From NCBI GenBank assembly GCA_024741835.1, contig JAENRP010000438.1:3520-31407 (forward strand): a stretch of 27,888 bases of DNA, written 5' to 3'. The position numbers and the translations under genes were made by a program. This document shows, piece by piece, positions 1 through 10,600 of this stretch. This DNA is from Diplocarpon mali. Its lineage: Eukaryota > Ascomycota > Leotiomycetes > Helotiales > Drepanopezizaceae. Under the pieces are notes generated by a model, which saw only the letters and a list, made by a program, of their open reading frames with translations, did no database searches and had not been told where the DNA came from. Position 1 is the first letter of the stretch; each line of letters begins with the position of its first letter.

Positions 1-377
1 CCCCGCCCCCCTTTCCAACCACCTTCTTAAGCAAAAGTGTGCCCTCAGCTAACCACATTCGTTCCATCCTCCCCTTCCCGCCTCCTCGCTGGGAATTGGC
101 GATTGTCGCGTTGCCGTGGCGCCGCCTCCCGCCGACTATTGACTGTTGGACTATTGGGAGTCAATAACTGCCTAGTGGGATGCGAGCGTCGACCTGACGA
201 TTCTCTGCCTGTACCGACGCCGACGACTCGGTGGAAATTATCTATACCCGACCTGCTCCCTCCGCCTCGCCTCCTCTCCGCGGTCTGGGTGTCTCCTCTC
301 TCTCTCTCTCTCTCTCTCTCTGCTTCCGGCCGAACCAGCGATACATAATCTAATTCCCCCCCCATCACCCGCCCAAC
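1..377. other. Upstream region of the tyrosinase gene, no gene seen
   Basis: No supportable gene. Open frames on both strands here are short, low in complexity and without family resemblance. A pure CT dinucleotide tract at about 296-321 lies some 55 nt before the tyrosinase start codon. Pyrimidine-rich tracts are common just upstream of transcription starts in filamentous fungi, so this is probably the core promoter or 5' leader. No clear TATA box was found. Confidence 0.5.
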
Positions 378-1159
378 ATGCGTATCTCTCTCCTCCTCCT
401 AGCGGCTTCGGTGGCCTCGGCGGGCACCCTCCGCCAGCGAGCGGACCCCGCCTCGCAATTCTCCTCCTTTCACCTCCTCTCCATCTCGGATGCCCGCGAT
501 CGCAAGGATCTCGACGGCAAGAACTTCGAACAGCCCAACTCGGTGACGAGCGGCCTCTCCAACGCCGCCGCCATCGACACGCCCCAGAGCCGGGCCTGCC
601 GCGCCAGCCCCAACGTGCGCTACGAGTGGAGGGACTACTCCCAGTCGGACCGGCTCGCGCTGATGAAGGCGATCAAGTGCCTGTTGGACACGCCGCCGTC
701 CGGCAACTTCCCCCCCTCGGCGAACCGCTACGAGGACTACGCGCGCCTCCACCAGCTCTACACGCCCAACGTGCACGGCAACTCCAAGTTCCTGGTCTGG
801 CACCGCGTCTTCCTCTTCCACTTTGAACAGGAATTGCGCCGGACCTGCCGCTTCGACCGCGCCTTTGTGTGGTGGGACGAGACCAAGGATGCCGGCGCCT
901 TTGCGAAGAGCGACCTGTTCACCCAGCCCTACTACGGCAACCTGCTGCCCCCCCAGGCCAACGGCCAGGGCTGGTGTATCAACAGCGGCGCCTTTGGCGG
1001 CATCACCATCAACATCGGCCCCGGCAACACCAACACGCCGCACTGCTTGACCCGCGCCGTCAACGAGCAGCTCACGGCCGAGTGTAACGCTGGCTACGTC
1101 CAGCTGTGCAACGCCCGAGGGACCTATGCCGAGTATCTCAGCTGTATCAACGGCGGGTG

Positions 1160-1198
<39 letters not shown>

Positions 1199-1527
1199 AC
1201 TGACAACCGCTCCCCTCCCCCAGACCCCACGCCTACGGCCACAACGGTATCGGCGCCGTCATGTCAGACATGAGCTCCTCCCCCTCGGATCCCATCTTCT
1301 ACCAGCACCACGCCTTTGTCGATCGCTGCTTCCGGGTGTGGCAGAACGCCGACCCGGAGCGGACGGTGACGATCAACGGCAACGACGCCTTCGGCACGCC
1401 CGTCACCATGGACACCGGCCTCTTCTTCGGCGGCCTCGCGCCCGACGTCAAGGTCAGCGATGTCATGGACACCCTCAGCGGGACGGTCATCGGGGGGGTT
1501 CCGTTCTGCTACCGGTACAACTATTAA
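378..1527 (+). CDS. Secreted tyrosinase-family copper oxidase, two exons
   Basis: Exons 378-1156 and 1224-1527 give about 360 aa. The 67-nt intron has GTGAGT at its 5' end, an ACTGAC branch point and CCCCAG at its 3' end, and is filled with a CT microsatellite. The start is the ATG that opens a signal peptide (MRISLLLLAASVASA). CuA ligands are H125, H133 and H142, the last in WHRVFLFHFE. CuB ligands are H262 and H266 in PHAYGHNG, plus the HH pair at 288-289 in DPIFYQHHAFVDR. All six ligand positions of a type-3 dicopper centre are present, so the protein should be active on o-phenol or o-diphenol substrates outside the cell or in the secretory pathway. Several cysteines suggest disulfides. 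At 360 aa it matches short fungal tyrosinase-like proteins, some of which sit in polyketide clusters, rather than the long melanin tyrosinases. Its 3' end faces that of the HR-PKS, 3.1 kb away. Monophenolase versus catechol oxidase activity cannot be read from sequence. Confidence 0.9.
1157..1223 (+). other. Tyrosinase intron with CT microsatellite
   Basis: Spliceosomal intron of 67 nt, almost half of it an uninterrupted CT repeat (about 1161-1195) directly after the 5' splice site. Splicing joins the frame so that residues GG are followed by PHAYGHNG of the CuB motif. Reading through would stop at the TGA overlapping the donor (1158-1160). Confidence 0.85.
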
Positions 1528-2143
1528 GCGGGCGTGCCAGGTCAGGCCTGGTTCGGGCTGCCCGGGAGGGGCGCCATGCATGTTTTGCATACCGACCAGG
1601 GAGACGACGTCTCTTCAGCCTTCCCTGCAACGACCCGAGACGCGGACGAGATGGAGACAAAAGATGGGGAGAAAAAAAAAGGAAAGGGATCGAGGGATTC
1701 GCGAACCAACCGACCTCTGACCCGCGAGAGTGGCGGGGGCTGGGGACAGCGAAGAGCGAGCGATGGGACTTCTTGGTGCGGGGATCAGGGGTTTCGGAGA
1801 CCCCCCGGGGCTCCCTGTCTCGCCCCATTTTGTTTTTTCGTGGTCGGGCGACACGTCCATCAAATTATTTACATGTGTACTTTTTGTATATACACCGTTC
1901 CGTCCCGAGGTGTCGGTTAGAGTGGCGCGGCCTGATTTAGAATATAGACGCAACTTGGTAATCTCTGGTGCCGCATGTCCAATCCCCCCCCGTCGCGTGA
2001 CCAGGATGTCTCGTGACCTCGCGCGGTCGATGCTCTGGTGGCGAGCGTCGGGGGGCTGGCGGGCAGCCGTCGCCCACGCCGGCCGCGAGGACCACGCCCT
2101 CTCGCCACTCCTTTGGGTGGCGCATCCCGGGAGAGCCGCGCGG

Positions 2144-2480
2144 TGGGTGTGGGTGTGGGTGGGTATATTTATAGATGTATCGATGTATAGAGATGTATGT
2201 ATAGATGTATAGATGTATAGATGTATGTGTATGTGTGTATGTGTGTATATGTGTATGTATATGTGTATGTGTGTATGTGTGTATGTGTGTAAATGTGTAT
2301 ATGTGTATATGTGTATATGTGTATGTGTATGTGTGTATGTGTATATGTATATATGTATATATGTATATGGGTATATGGGTACATGTAATTTGTATGTATA
2401 CATTTGTGTATGTACATATCCATATTCACATATCTATATACGTTCACGTATAGACATATATGTATTTACGTGTGTGTAAT
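2144..2480. repeat. TG/TA-rich microsatellite
   Basis: Degenerate simple repeat built from TATG, TGTG and TATATG units. It starts as GGTGTG, continues as (TATGTG)n and decays into TA-rich sequence up to about 2600. It creates long spurious open frames on both strands. Confidence 0.9.
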
Positions 2481-2632
2481 ATGTATAGTCTACCTACGTC
2501 ACGTGTATATTTATTCCTGTATGTATACATGTACATGTATCCTCACGTATTCGTAGACATACACGTACACGTATATACACCTGTATATAAATCCCCACAT
2601 ATATGTACATACACCCCCCAATGTCGCTGGTT

Positions 2633-2688
2633 CCTCTCCGCCTCTCCGCCTCTCCGCCTCTCCGCCTCTCCGCCTCTCCGCCTCTCCG
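2633..2688. repeat. Seven perfect copies of an 8-mer tandem repeat
   Basis: CCTCTCCG is repeated seven times head to tail with no mismatches (56 bp), right after the TG/TA microsatellite. Its length will be prone to slippage and to assembly error. Confidence 0.95.
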
Positions 2689-3437
2689 AGTTCGAGATCC
2701 GGCTACGTGGAGCCAACCCCCCCCGCGATTCTACGGAGACGCGAGCCGGCTTGATCGCTGCTTCACGACACCTCCTGCCCTGGGTATTCCGGCTCTGACT
2801 TCGTCTCGCGTTTCAAGCTACTCGACCTCGACCCGGAGAGGTGGAGACTACAATTAAAGTAGATTCGAGATGGCCCCCCCCGGCTGAACACTTCCATCTC
2901 GGCTCTCGGGAGGGCGAACGGCGGGCGGCCGGGAAACCCTCGTGTCGCATGGAAATCCGCGTTGATGCATTCGAGCCGCTGGTGGAGAGCCGCGAGCCCG
3001 GGGGTGGAGAGGGTCGTGTGGATCGGCCGGTCGGTGAGGAAGCTGGGCGGCGCGGGTCCGGGCGTGTCCGACCAGCTCTCATCGTTGGGCCGAGGAGGCG
3101 GCGGGTTTTCCAGCGACCGGCTCCGACTGTCCGGAGAGAGGCCATCGCTCCAGATGATTTCCCCCGCAGCGACAGCACTCGAATCCAGAACAAAAACAAA
3201 AGAAAAAATTCCCAAGTCGCATCTCCGACAGCCTTGCAAGGCGCGTCAGCCGCGCATCCTGTCCTCTCCGCAAAGGGCGTTGCCAAGTGGGGGGTGCGAA
3301 ATCCCCAAAGGGTGACTGAAACACCGGGCGAAACCGCAGCTTCGGATGGGATGGGAAGGTTTGCAGGCTGGGTCCTCATCTCGCTCTCCTGTTTGAGGAG
3401 CTGGATTCCTTGTGGGGGGGTGATCGGTGGGTCTTGG

Positions 3438-3494
3438 GGACAAGGGCTCTTGAGGACAAGGGCTCTTGAGGACAAGGGCTCTCTGGGGACAAGG
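3438..3494. repeat. 16-bp tandem repeat, about 3.5 copies
   Basis: The unit GGACAAGGGCTCTTGA occurs at 3438-3453 and 3454-3469. A third copy at 3470-3485 diverges at its last bases, and a partial copy follows. No function is apparent. Confidence 0.85.
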
Positions 3495-4430
3495 GGAGTC
3501 AGACCTGCCTGCCTCGCTTCGATGTTGGAACGAATCCCTCGCGACAAGAGTGCTGCCTCTTGAACCGACGGAGATGAAGCTGGGCACGGAGAGGGGATGT
3601 CACCTGTCTTCCGCTCCGGGCGATGGTGGGGGGGGGGGGACGCCTGGGATTTTATCGAAGGGTTGGAGGGTCAAGAGTGAGAGACTGCGCTCGTCACAGA
3701 GGGGAGAGACGGGCCCACAGAGAGAAGAGAGACAGCCACGGACTCAAGAACCGAACATCAAGGATCGAAATGGCGAGCAAGCCGGCAGCGAGGAGCGAGG
3801 GCTGGATTTTCTCCTCTCCTTTGCACGGAGTGCTGGGCTGTATCTGCATCACAGTACGGGAGATGGCTCTCCGCAGCCGACGTCGGCCCGAGCGGGACCG
3901 CATATTTACGGAAAGAAAAAAATAAACAAAAAGAAAAAAAAAGGAGAGATCACGGCCCGACGTTCGTGGCCCGAGCTGCGGATGCATCAGGCCGACCGGC
4001 CACCCTCAGGAGCGAAAGCGCACCCTGCTCAACCACTTGCTCGGCTCGGCCGGCTCGGCTCGGCTTGTTCGGGAGCGGGAATATCACCCGCACCACCCCC
4101 CGACCCGTCGAGCGTGTCGTTGTGCCGAGCCGCATGCTGGCGCGAAGACCTGCCGGACTCCGCTCGCATCTGATGTAGCGGTGCCTTTGCTGGCGTGTTC
4201 GCGCGGAGGGGAGATGCTTCCCACGATCCGCGATTCCCGTCACGCCACCTCGTGCAACGCGCGAGACCAGCGCGGGTCCGCGTGCCACTTCACGCGACTC
4301 CCCGTCCCTTCGGGTTCGGTCGCGCTTCCCGGAGCCGGCTGCTTTGGGCCGGACATGGACCGTCGCATCGCCAACCCAGAGGCTGGCTGCCTGAGATCCT
4401 CGGCGCCGTAACCCGCGGAGGTCCGCCGCC

Positions 4431-4580
4431 TGACGTCATCCTCTCGCTCCGTCTCACCACTCCCAGTCACTGCGAGTCACGAGAGGGCTGTGGACATCCG
4501 TTCTAATCCTATATATTTCTCCCAACTTCTATCCTAAAAGACAACAACAACGACGAAAAACAATAAAACATAGAGTCCCC
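4431..4580 (+). promoter_or_regulatory. Promoter-like patch pointing into the HR-PKS 3' end
   Basis: Read on the plus strand, this holds a perfect palindromic CRE/ATF-type octamer TGACGTCA (4431-4438), a TATATATT element (about 4510-4517), then a CA-rich leader with CAACAACAACGACG, as is common in fungal 5' leaders. The next plus-strand ATG (4614) opens a 76-codon frame, most of it antisense to the last HR-PKS exon. It could drive an antisense transcript, be the remnant of a displaced gene, or be chance. On the minus strand the same bases should lie in the HR-PKS 3' UTR. Confidence 0.3.
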
Positions 4581-4678
4581 CGCCCCCGAGGAACAGAGAC
4601 TAGCCCGGACGAGGTGGCTGATGCGACAGCACAGGACCGAAGCACAACCAACCCCCTAAACATCCTTCGCGCCCACAC

Positions 4679-7600
4679 TCAACCCACCGAGGACTTCGCC
4701 GCCTCCCGGCTCCGCGTCGCAATCTCCGCGCAGAGGGCAGAGATGGGCGTCGACTTCAGCAAGTCAAACGTCGACACCGGCACCCCAATCTCCTTCAGAC
4801 ACCAGTTCGACAGCTCCAGCGCGACGAGCGAGTCAACCCCGTAGTCGTGGAGCGGCTTCGCCACGTCGATGTTGCTCGCCGCCGTGTTGACGATGGTAGC
4901 AACCTTGCCGACGACAGCGGCCTCGACCACCAGGGCCCTCTTCTCCGCCGTGTCGGCGCCGGCGAGCTCGTCGAGAACGGACACCTTCTTGTCGGGTCCG
5001 GAAGAGCTCCTGCCAGCGTTCCGCATGGGCCCGAACTTGGACGTGCTGAAGTAGAATGGGTCGGGGATGCCGGCTCGGGCGGCGCGGCCCCCCGTTGCCA
5101 GGCCCGTCACGACCTGCGTGGGGAAGTTCTCGATGTCCTTGCCGACCCCGCTGATGACGGTCTTGATGAGGGCGTGGAACTCGTCCTCGCGGATGCCGAA
5201 CGGCTCTTCCCAGTCGCGCAGGTGGTGGCCCTTGGCTCCCTGCTCCGCCAGAACACCGACATCACGCATGATGCCGAGATCGATGGACACGGCCTTGCGG
5301 CCCTGGGCGCGGAGAGAGCGTGCCGTGGCGTCCTGGAACGTGCACCCGGCCGCGTAGTTGCTCTGTCCCATGTTGCCAAAGATGCCGGAGAAGCTGGACA
5401 GCAGGATGAAGAAGTCCAGGTTGGCGGGCAGCGTCTGGGCCAGGTTGCGTGTGCCGGCTACCTTGGGCGCCAGGGACTCGGTCCATTGCCGGTGGCTCAA
5501 GGTCGAGAAGAGGTTGTCGCGCAGCACCATGGCGCCTTGGATGACGCCGGCGATGGGGGGGTGCTCGCGGCCGAGCTTCTCGATGGCGGCCCGCAGAGCA
5601 TCCTCGCTGGAGATATCGGCCTTGTACTGCGACACTCTGACCGACCGACCCTCTAGCTCCTCGACGAGGGCTGCAACGGCCGGCGGCTCAGTCAGAGAGC
5701 CGGACCTCGAGATGAAGGCCAGGTTTCGGGCTCCCAGGTCGACGAGAAGTCTCGCCAGACTCCTCCCGAGGCCTCCGAGGCCTCCGATCAGGACATACGT
5801 GCCCGCGGATAAGTCGATGGCGGAGCCGGGGTCGAGCTCGACTGGGATCTGGGCATCTCCCTGGTAGGAGATGGTGATCTTTCCCTGGTGCTTGCCCGAC
5901 GCCATGATACGGAAGGCGTCCTCGACCCTCGAGATTGGGTATGTGTTCTGCGGGTAGACACCCTTGGTCACGCCGCCGCGCAGCAGGGCGAAGGTCTCCT
6001 CGAGGATCTTGCCCATGAGTTCGGGGCGCCGCCGTTGAACATGTTCCAGGTTGAGGAAGGAAAAGCTGGCGTCTTGTATGAATGGCCGCATCTCCAAAGC
6101 GCTGTTGGCCAGGATATCCTTGATCCCGATCTCCACAAACCTGCCGAACGGTGCGATGCAGTTCCACGAAGCCCGCAGAGACTCTCCCGACAGGGAGTTC
6201 AGGACACAGTCGACACCCCGGCCTCTCGTGACCCTCATGATGCCCTTGGCAAATGTGGTGTCGCGAGAGTGAAAGATGTGGCTCTCCTCGAGCCCGTACA
6301 AGTCCTGTAGGAGCTTCTTCTTCTCGGGAGAGCCAACCGTCCCGTAGACCACCAGGCCCAGATGCTGGGCCAGCTGCACCGCAGCTTGTCCGACGCCTCC
6401 AGCTGCCGCATGGATCAGGACCGACTGCCCCTTCTCCAGGCGACCAACATTGACAAGCGCGTGGTATGCGGTTGCGTGAGCCAACGGCAGACCCGCGGCT
6501 TCCTCGAAAGACATCTCCGCTGGCTTGTGTTGGCAGAACAGGTCCTTGCTGCGGAACAACGTCCGGTGCGCACCGTGTCCGAGGACACAGACAGCATCTC
6601 CGATCTTGAATCTGGTGACACCCGAGCCGACTCTGCGCACCAGTCCACTTGCCTCGAAGCCCAGCTTACTGTCGGGGATCTGCCCAAGACACACCATGAC
6701 ATCGCGGAAGTTGAGCCCCGTTGCCTTCACCTCGATCTCAACCTCATCGAGCTGAAGCGGTAGACCAGCGGTCTTGTCCTCGCGGAAGCAGAGAGAGTCG
6801 AGTAAGCCTGGTTGTCCGATAGCCAAGAGCAGCGGAAGGCGAGAATCCGAGAGGACGATGTCGTCCGATGACTTGTGATCAAGCATCTCACCAATCTGCT
6901 TGTCCAGAGGCTCGTCTTGCAAGATCCTATTTGTGTGCAGAACCCCCTGGCGTAGCAGGTACTCATCTTCTCCCGGCCCGGCAGCAGTCAATTTGGCTAT
7001 GACTGATGCCGCGGCGGCGTCGTCGGAAGCCGCATTGATGTGCAGGACGCGGAAAGCGATACTAGCGACCTCGTTCTTGATTGTCCGAGCCAGTCCGGTA
7101 ACCAGCTCGTGCTCTGGTCGACCGGATCCCGTCACCCATAACAGGCTTGAGGCACCGAGGATCAGCTCTTGTAGTTTGGAGAAGCTCCCCGAGGACAGGC
7201 TGAACAGCAGGTCGTTGTCGATTTCAAGCAGCGAGATGAAGTTGCCGCCTGCGGGCGGAGCTTGAGTCTCACCCCAGGTCTCTGACTCGACCCTGATCGA
7301 GATGCTTCTCAGGGCCTCGGTGATGCCCCTGGCCAGGTTCGCGACACGATCAGAAGGCGCCACCGGTTGGAGGAGAGTGACCTGAGCAACAGTGGCCGGG
7401 CTGCTATCCGAGGGAAGCGACGCGCCGAAGAGCGTCGTCTCCGAAGCTGCGCTGTCTTTTCGCTCGGGGAACGCGAAATCTAGCTGGAACCCATTCTCGG
7501 ACAAAGCAGATTCCCATGCTCTCTCGGGCAGTGCATCGAAAGGCGAAGGACCGACGGATTTGGCCCATACGTCTGGCAAGCCGAGCAGGGTCGGCAAGCT

Positions 7601-10600
7601 GGAGATGCTGGGGTTGGTCAGCTCGACGGTGTAAAGAGCGCCCGATGGGCGCAGCAGACTCCTCAGCTTGGAGAGTGCCGCGCTCACGTCTCTTTGGGTG
7701 AACGATAAACCACCGCTGACAAATATGGCATCGAAAGACGCCTCCTTGAGTGTCTGCGTGGCCAAGTCTTTTTCGAGTGCGAAAGAGATGGAAGTCACGT
7801 TGGGGAATACGTCTTCCGCCTTCGCCAGGGCAGATAAACTGGGAGAAGCATGGGTAAACCTCGCGCTGTCCAGAAGAGCTGCTGACCGGATCTTTTCCAA
7901 TGCTTGCTCGGTCAAGTTGTCCAACCCGGAGTCTAGCAGCAAGATCTCGCTTCCAGGCCTCCACAAGGTGAAGGATTTCAAGGTCTGCAGAGGTGCAGGA
8001 TCTTGTTAGCACTGCGCGGGGCGACGCTGATGAGATGATTGTTGGGACGTACCTCGACAATCCTGGTGACCGCCTCCCCAGCCCCAATCCAGGCCGCAAG
8101 ACCATTCTCCGACTCGGATTCCCGCACATGTGGCTCCCCGCGAAGTAGGCTTTCGAGCCTGGGCTGGAAGTGTTGCAAGTCGGTATGGTTGAAGCTGGTT
8201 TGCTCCTCCAGTTTCTCAATCGTGTTCAGGTAGTCTTCGATTGAGATTTCTGGTGCGTCAACCTCACCATCCAGGAAATCGATCCTCTTCTTGGTCGATG
8301 GAGAGGTAGCGACCTCGATCTTCTGCAATAGCCAATAGTATACGTCGCGCAGCTTGTCGGATGGCAATGTATTGGGGCTGACACTCTCCAGTGCGTTTCG
8401 GATACTGTGAGACACCAGTCCCTCCAGGCTCTTGTCGTTCCCCCCGGCCTCTACCTCGGATATCAACGTGTCGAGAGGCTTGATAGCATTTTGACTGCCC
8501 CGAAGCAGGTCAGGCGAGAGAGAGAGCACCGGAGTCCAGAGAAGTCGACTGGCCATCGGCTTGGAGCTTGAAGTGCTCTGGGCGGCTCCGATGGATGCAA
8601 CCTTGACACACCTGAGCCCAGCAATCTTGACCACTGGCTTGGTCATGGATGTGTCGAGGAAGTCGATATCGGACACGAACGCACTGTACCCGTGTCGCTT
8701 GTTTGTCGAGAAGCCCTGAAGGACGGATCCGCCAGCGTAAGGCATGTTTGCGTCGATGACTATTTCCCGGATGCTGCTCGGCACTGCGGCTTCATTCACA
8801 CCAGCCCCCATGGATGCGGCAAATGCTGCATGAAGCATCGCATCGAGAACGGTGGGGTGGATGATGTGTGGCCTCTCAAAGGCTGATACCTGCGGCGAGT
8901 TGATGACTTGGTTGCTCGGGATCGTCAGAGTGCAGACGCTGGTCCAGTCACCCACGCGAACAACATGCACGTTTCGGAAAGCCGGTCCGTAGGTCATTCC
9001 GATTGATGAGAGGTCTTCGTAAAACTTCTCTTGGTCGATCGTATGGGTTATGACGCTCTCGGCATGCTGATACGCCTCGATGCGTCCCTGGTCATCAAGA
9101 GCATTCTCAAAGGCAGCACTTGAAGTCTTGAGCGGCTCATACTCGAGCAGGATCAAGCCAGAGCAATGCTCCTGCAGCTTTCCCCCATCCTGGCTCGTAG
9201 AAATGGAGAATCGCTGCCACGGACCCTCGGGCTCGGCAGGGCGAAGCTCAATGATGCACTCGGCATCAGAAGTCTCCGCCAAGACAAGCGCGCTGTCAAT
9301 TTGTACGTCCCTCAGTAGATATGAGTCGACAGCTCTCGAGAGCTCTTGGCTAGCCGAAGCCTGGCGAGCGGCCTCGATGGCCATAGATATGAACCCAGCA
9401 GCCGGGTACAGAATCGACGACTGGATGCTGTGGTCCTTGATCCATGGCTCTTCAGAAACCCTGATGAATCCGCGCCACAACTGGCCGTTGCTTGTCGTCG
9501 GGGCATATGGAGCTCCGAGCAGACTCCCGCGGGGGGCTTTGCGGAGTCTGTTCGTCTTGGAGATGCGCGACTCGCTCCAGAACTTTCGAGTGTGATTCCA
9601 TGGGTAGGAGGGGAGATCACTGATCAGCTTCCCGGCCCCATTGACTTGGGATAGGTCGATCGGAACACCGTGGATAAAGGCGTTCCCAGCGAAGTCTAGT
9701 AGCGACTCGATGGCGTCTACACCTCGCGACAGCGTGGACAGGTATGCGGTCTCGCTACCTACGATCTGGCGAACTGGACCTTTCCTAGGTAGAGATCTTG
9801 ATCAGCGGTCATCAAACAAGATCTCGGATTCAGGCACTACGCACAGGGCTGGGTGTGGACCTATCTCAACAAATAGATCAATGTCGATAGCCTTTGTCAT
9901 CTCGGCAACGGCATCCGAGAAGAGCACCGGCGAGATGAGATTGCGAACCCAGTTCGTAGCACCCAGCTCATCTGGCTCAATCAATTCTCCAATCACACTG
10001 GAGAACATGCTTCTCCCAGCATGTCCTGGTAGCGTCTCCAAGTCACTGAGCGCATCGAGATACGGGCCGGCCAAAGTAGCCATGTGGTGAGAGTGGTAGG
10101 CAGCCTGTACCTTGAGAGGTCGAGCAAAGATCCCCTCCCTCTGCAGCAACTCGCGAACTTCTTCCACGGCCTGGCTATCCCCGGATACCGTGACACTTGT
10201 AGGCGAGTTCACACAAGCAACGCGACAGCTACCAGTGGTCGCCTTGCTCGTGAACTCTTCCGCACGTTCTCGCGAAGCGCCGACAGCCATCATGGAGCCG
10301 TTTTTCTTCCCTGCGAGCTGTTGTTGCGAGCACAGATATCCACGGAAATAGGCAGCTTTCCAGGCATCTTGCTTGCTCAGCGCACCGAGACAGTATGCCG
10401 CACCGATCTCCCCACTGGAATGGCCGACCACTGCAACGGGGGTGACATTCCACGATGTCAGCAGATCCACCAAGGCGATCTGGACAACGGTGCAGAGAGG
10501 CTGGCTATAGAATGGCTGATGGATGTTGCTGATTGAGTCCGCCTTGGCGAGCTCCTCGACAGCCGACCAGGGTGCCTTCACGACCTCTCGCAGATACCTG

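Larger units (their letters stand above)
1528..4430. other. Intergenic region between convergent genes, no gene seen
   Basis: About 2.9 kb without a supportable gene. Open frames exist on both strands but are low in complexity (for example runs of Tyr, Thr, His and Ile from the TG/TA repeat), overlap one another and show no domain or splice structure. The region holds a TG/TA microsatellite, an 8-mer tandem array, a 16-mer tandem array and G homopolymers. It should include the 3' untranslated region of the tyrosinase. Confidence 0.5.

Noticed and set aside
399..1043. 214-codon frame antisense to the tyrosinase
   Set aside because: Shadow of a GC-rich coding exon; the sense strand has clear copper-site motifs.
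1615..2403. 262-codon minus-strand open frame
   Set aside because: Mostly a Tyr/Thr/His/Ile repeat produced by the TG/TA microsatellite; no start context, domain or splice structure.
2763..3563. Overlapping frames of 158-244 codons on both strands in the tyrosinase/HR-PKS gap
   Set aside because: Low-complexity Arg/Gly/Ser/Pro sequence, mutually overlapping, with no recognisable domain.
4847..5656. 269-codon plus-strand frame inside the HR-PKS
   Set aside because: Antisense shadow of the KR and ACP region; no family resemblance.
9405..9432. Ser in place of Gly in the HR-PKS DH motif HxxxGxxxxP
   Set aside because: Small residues other than Gly at this position occur in HR-PKS DH domains as far as I know; catalytic His and Asp are present, so inactivation is not supported.
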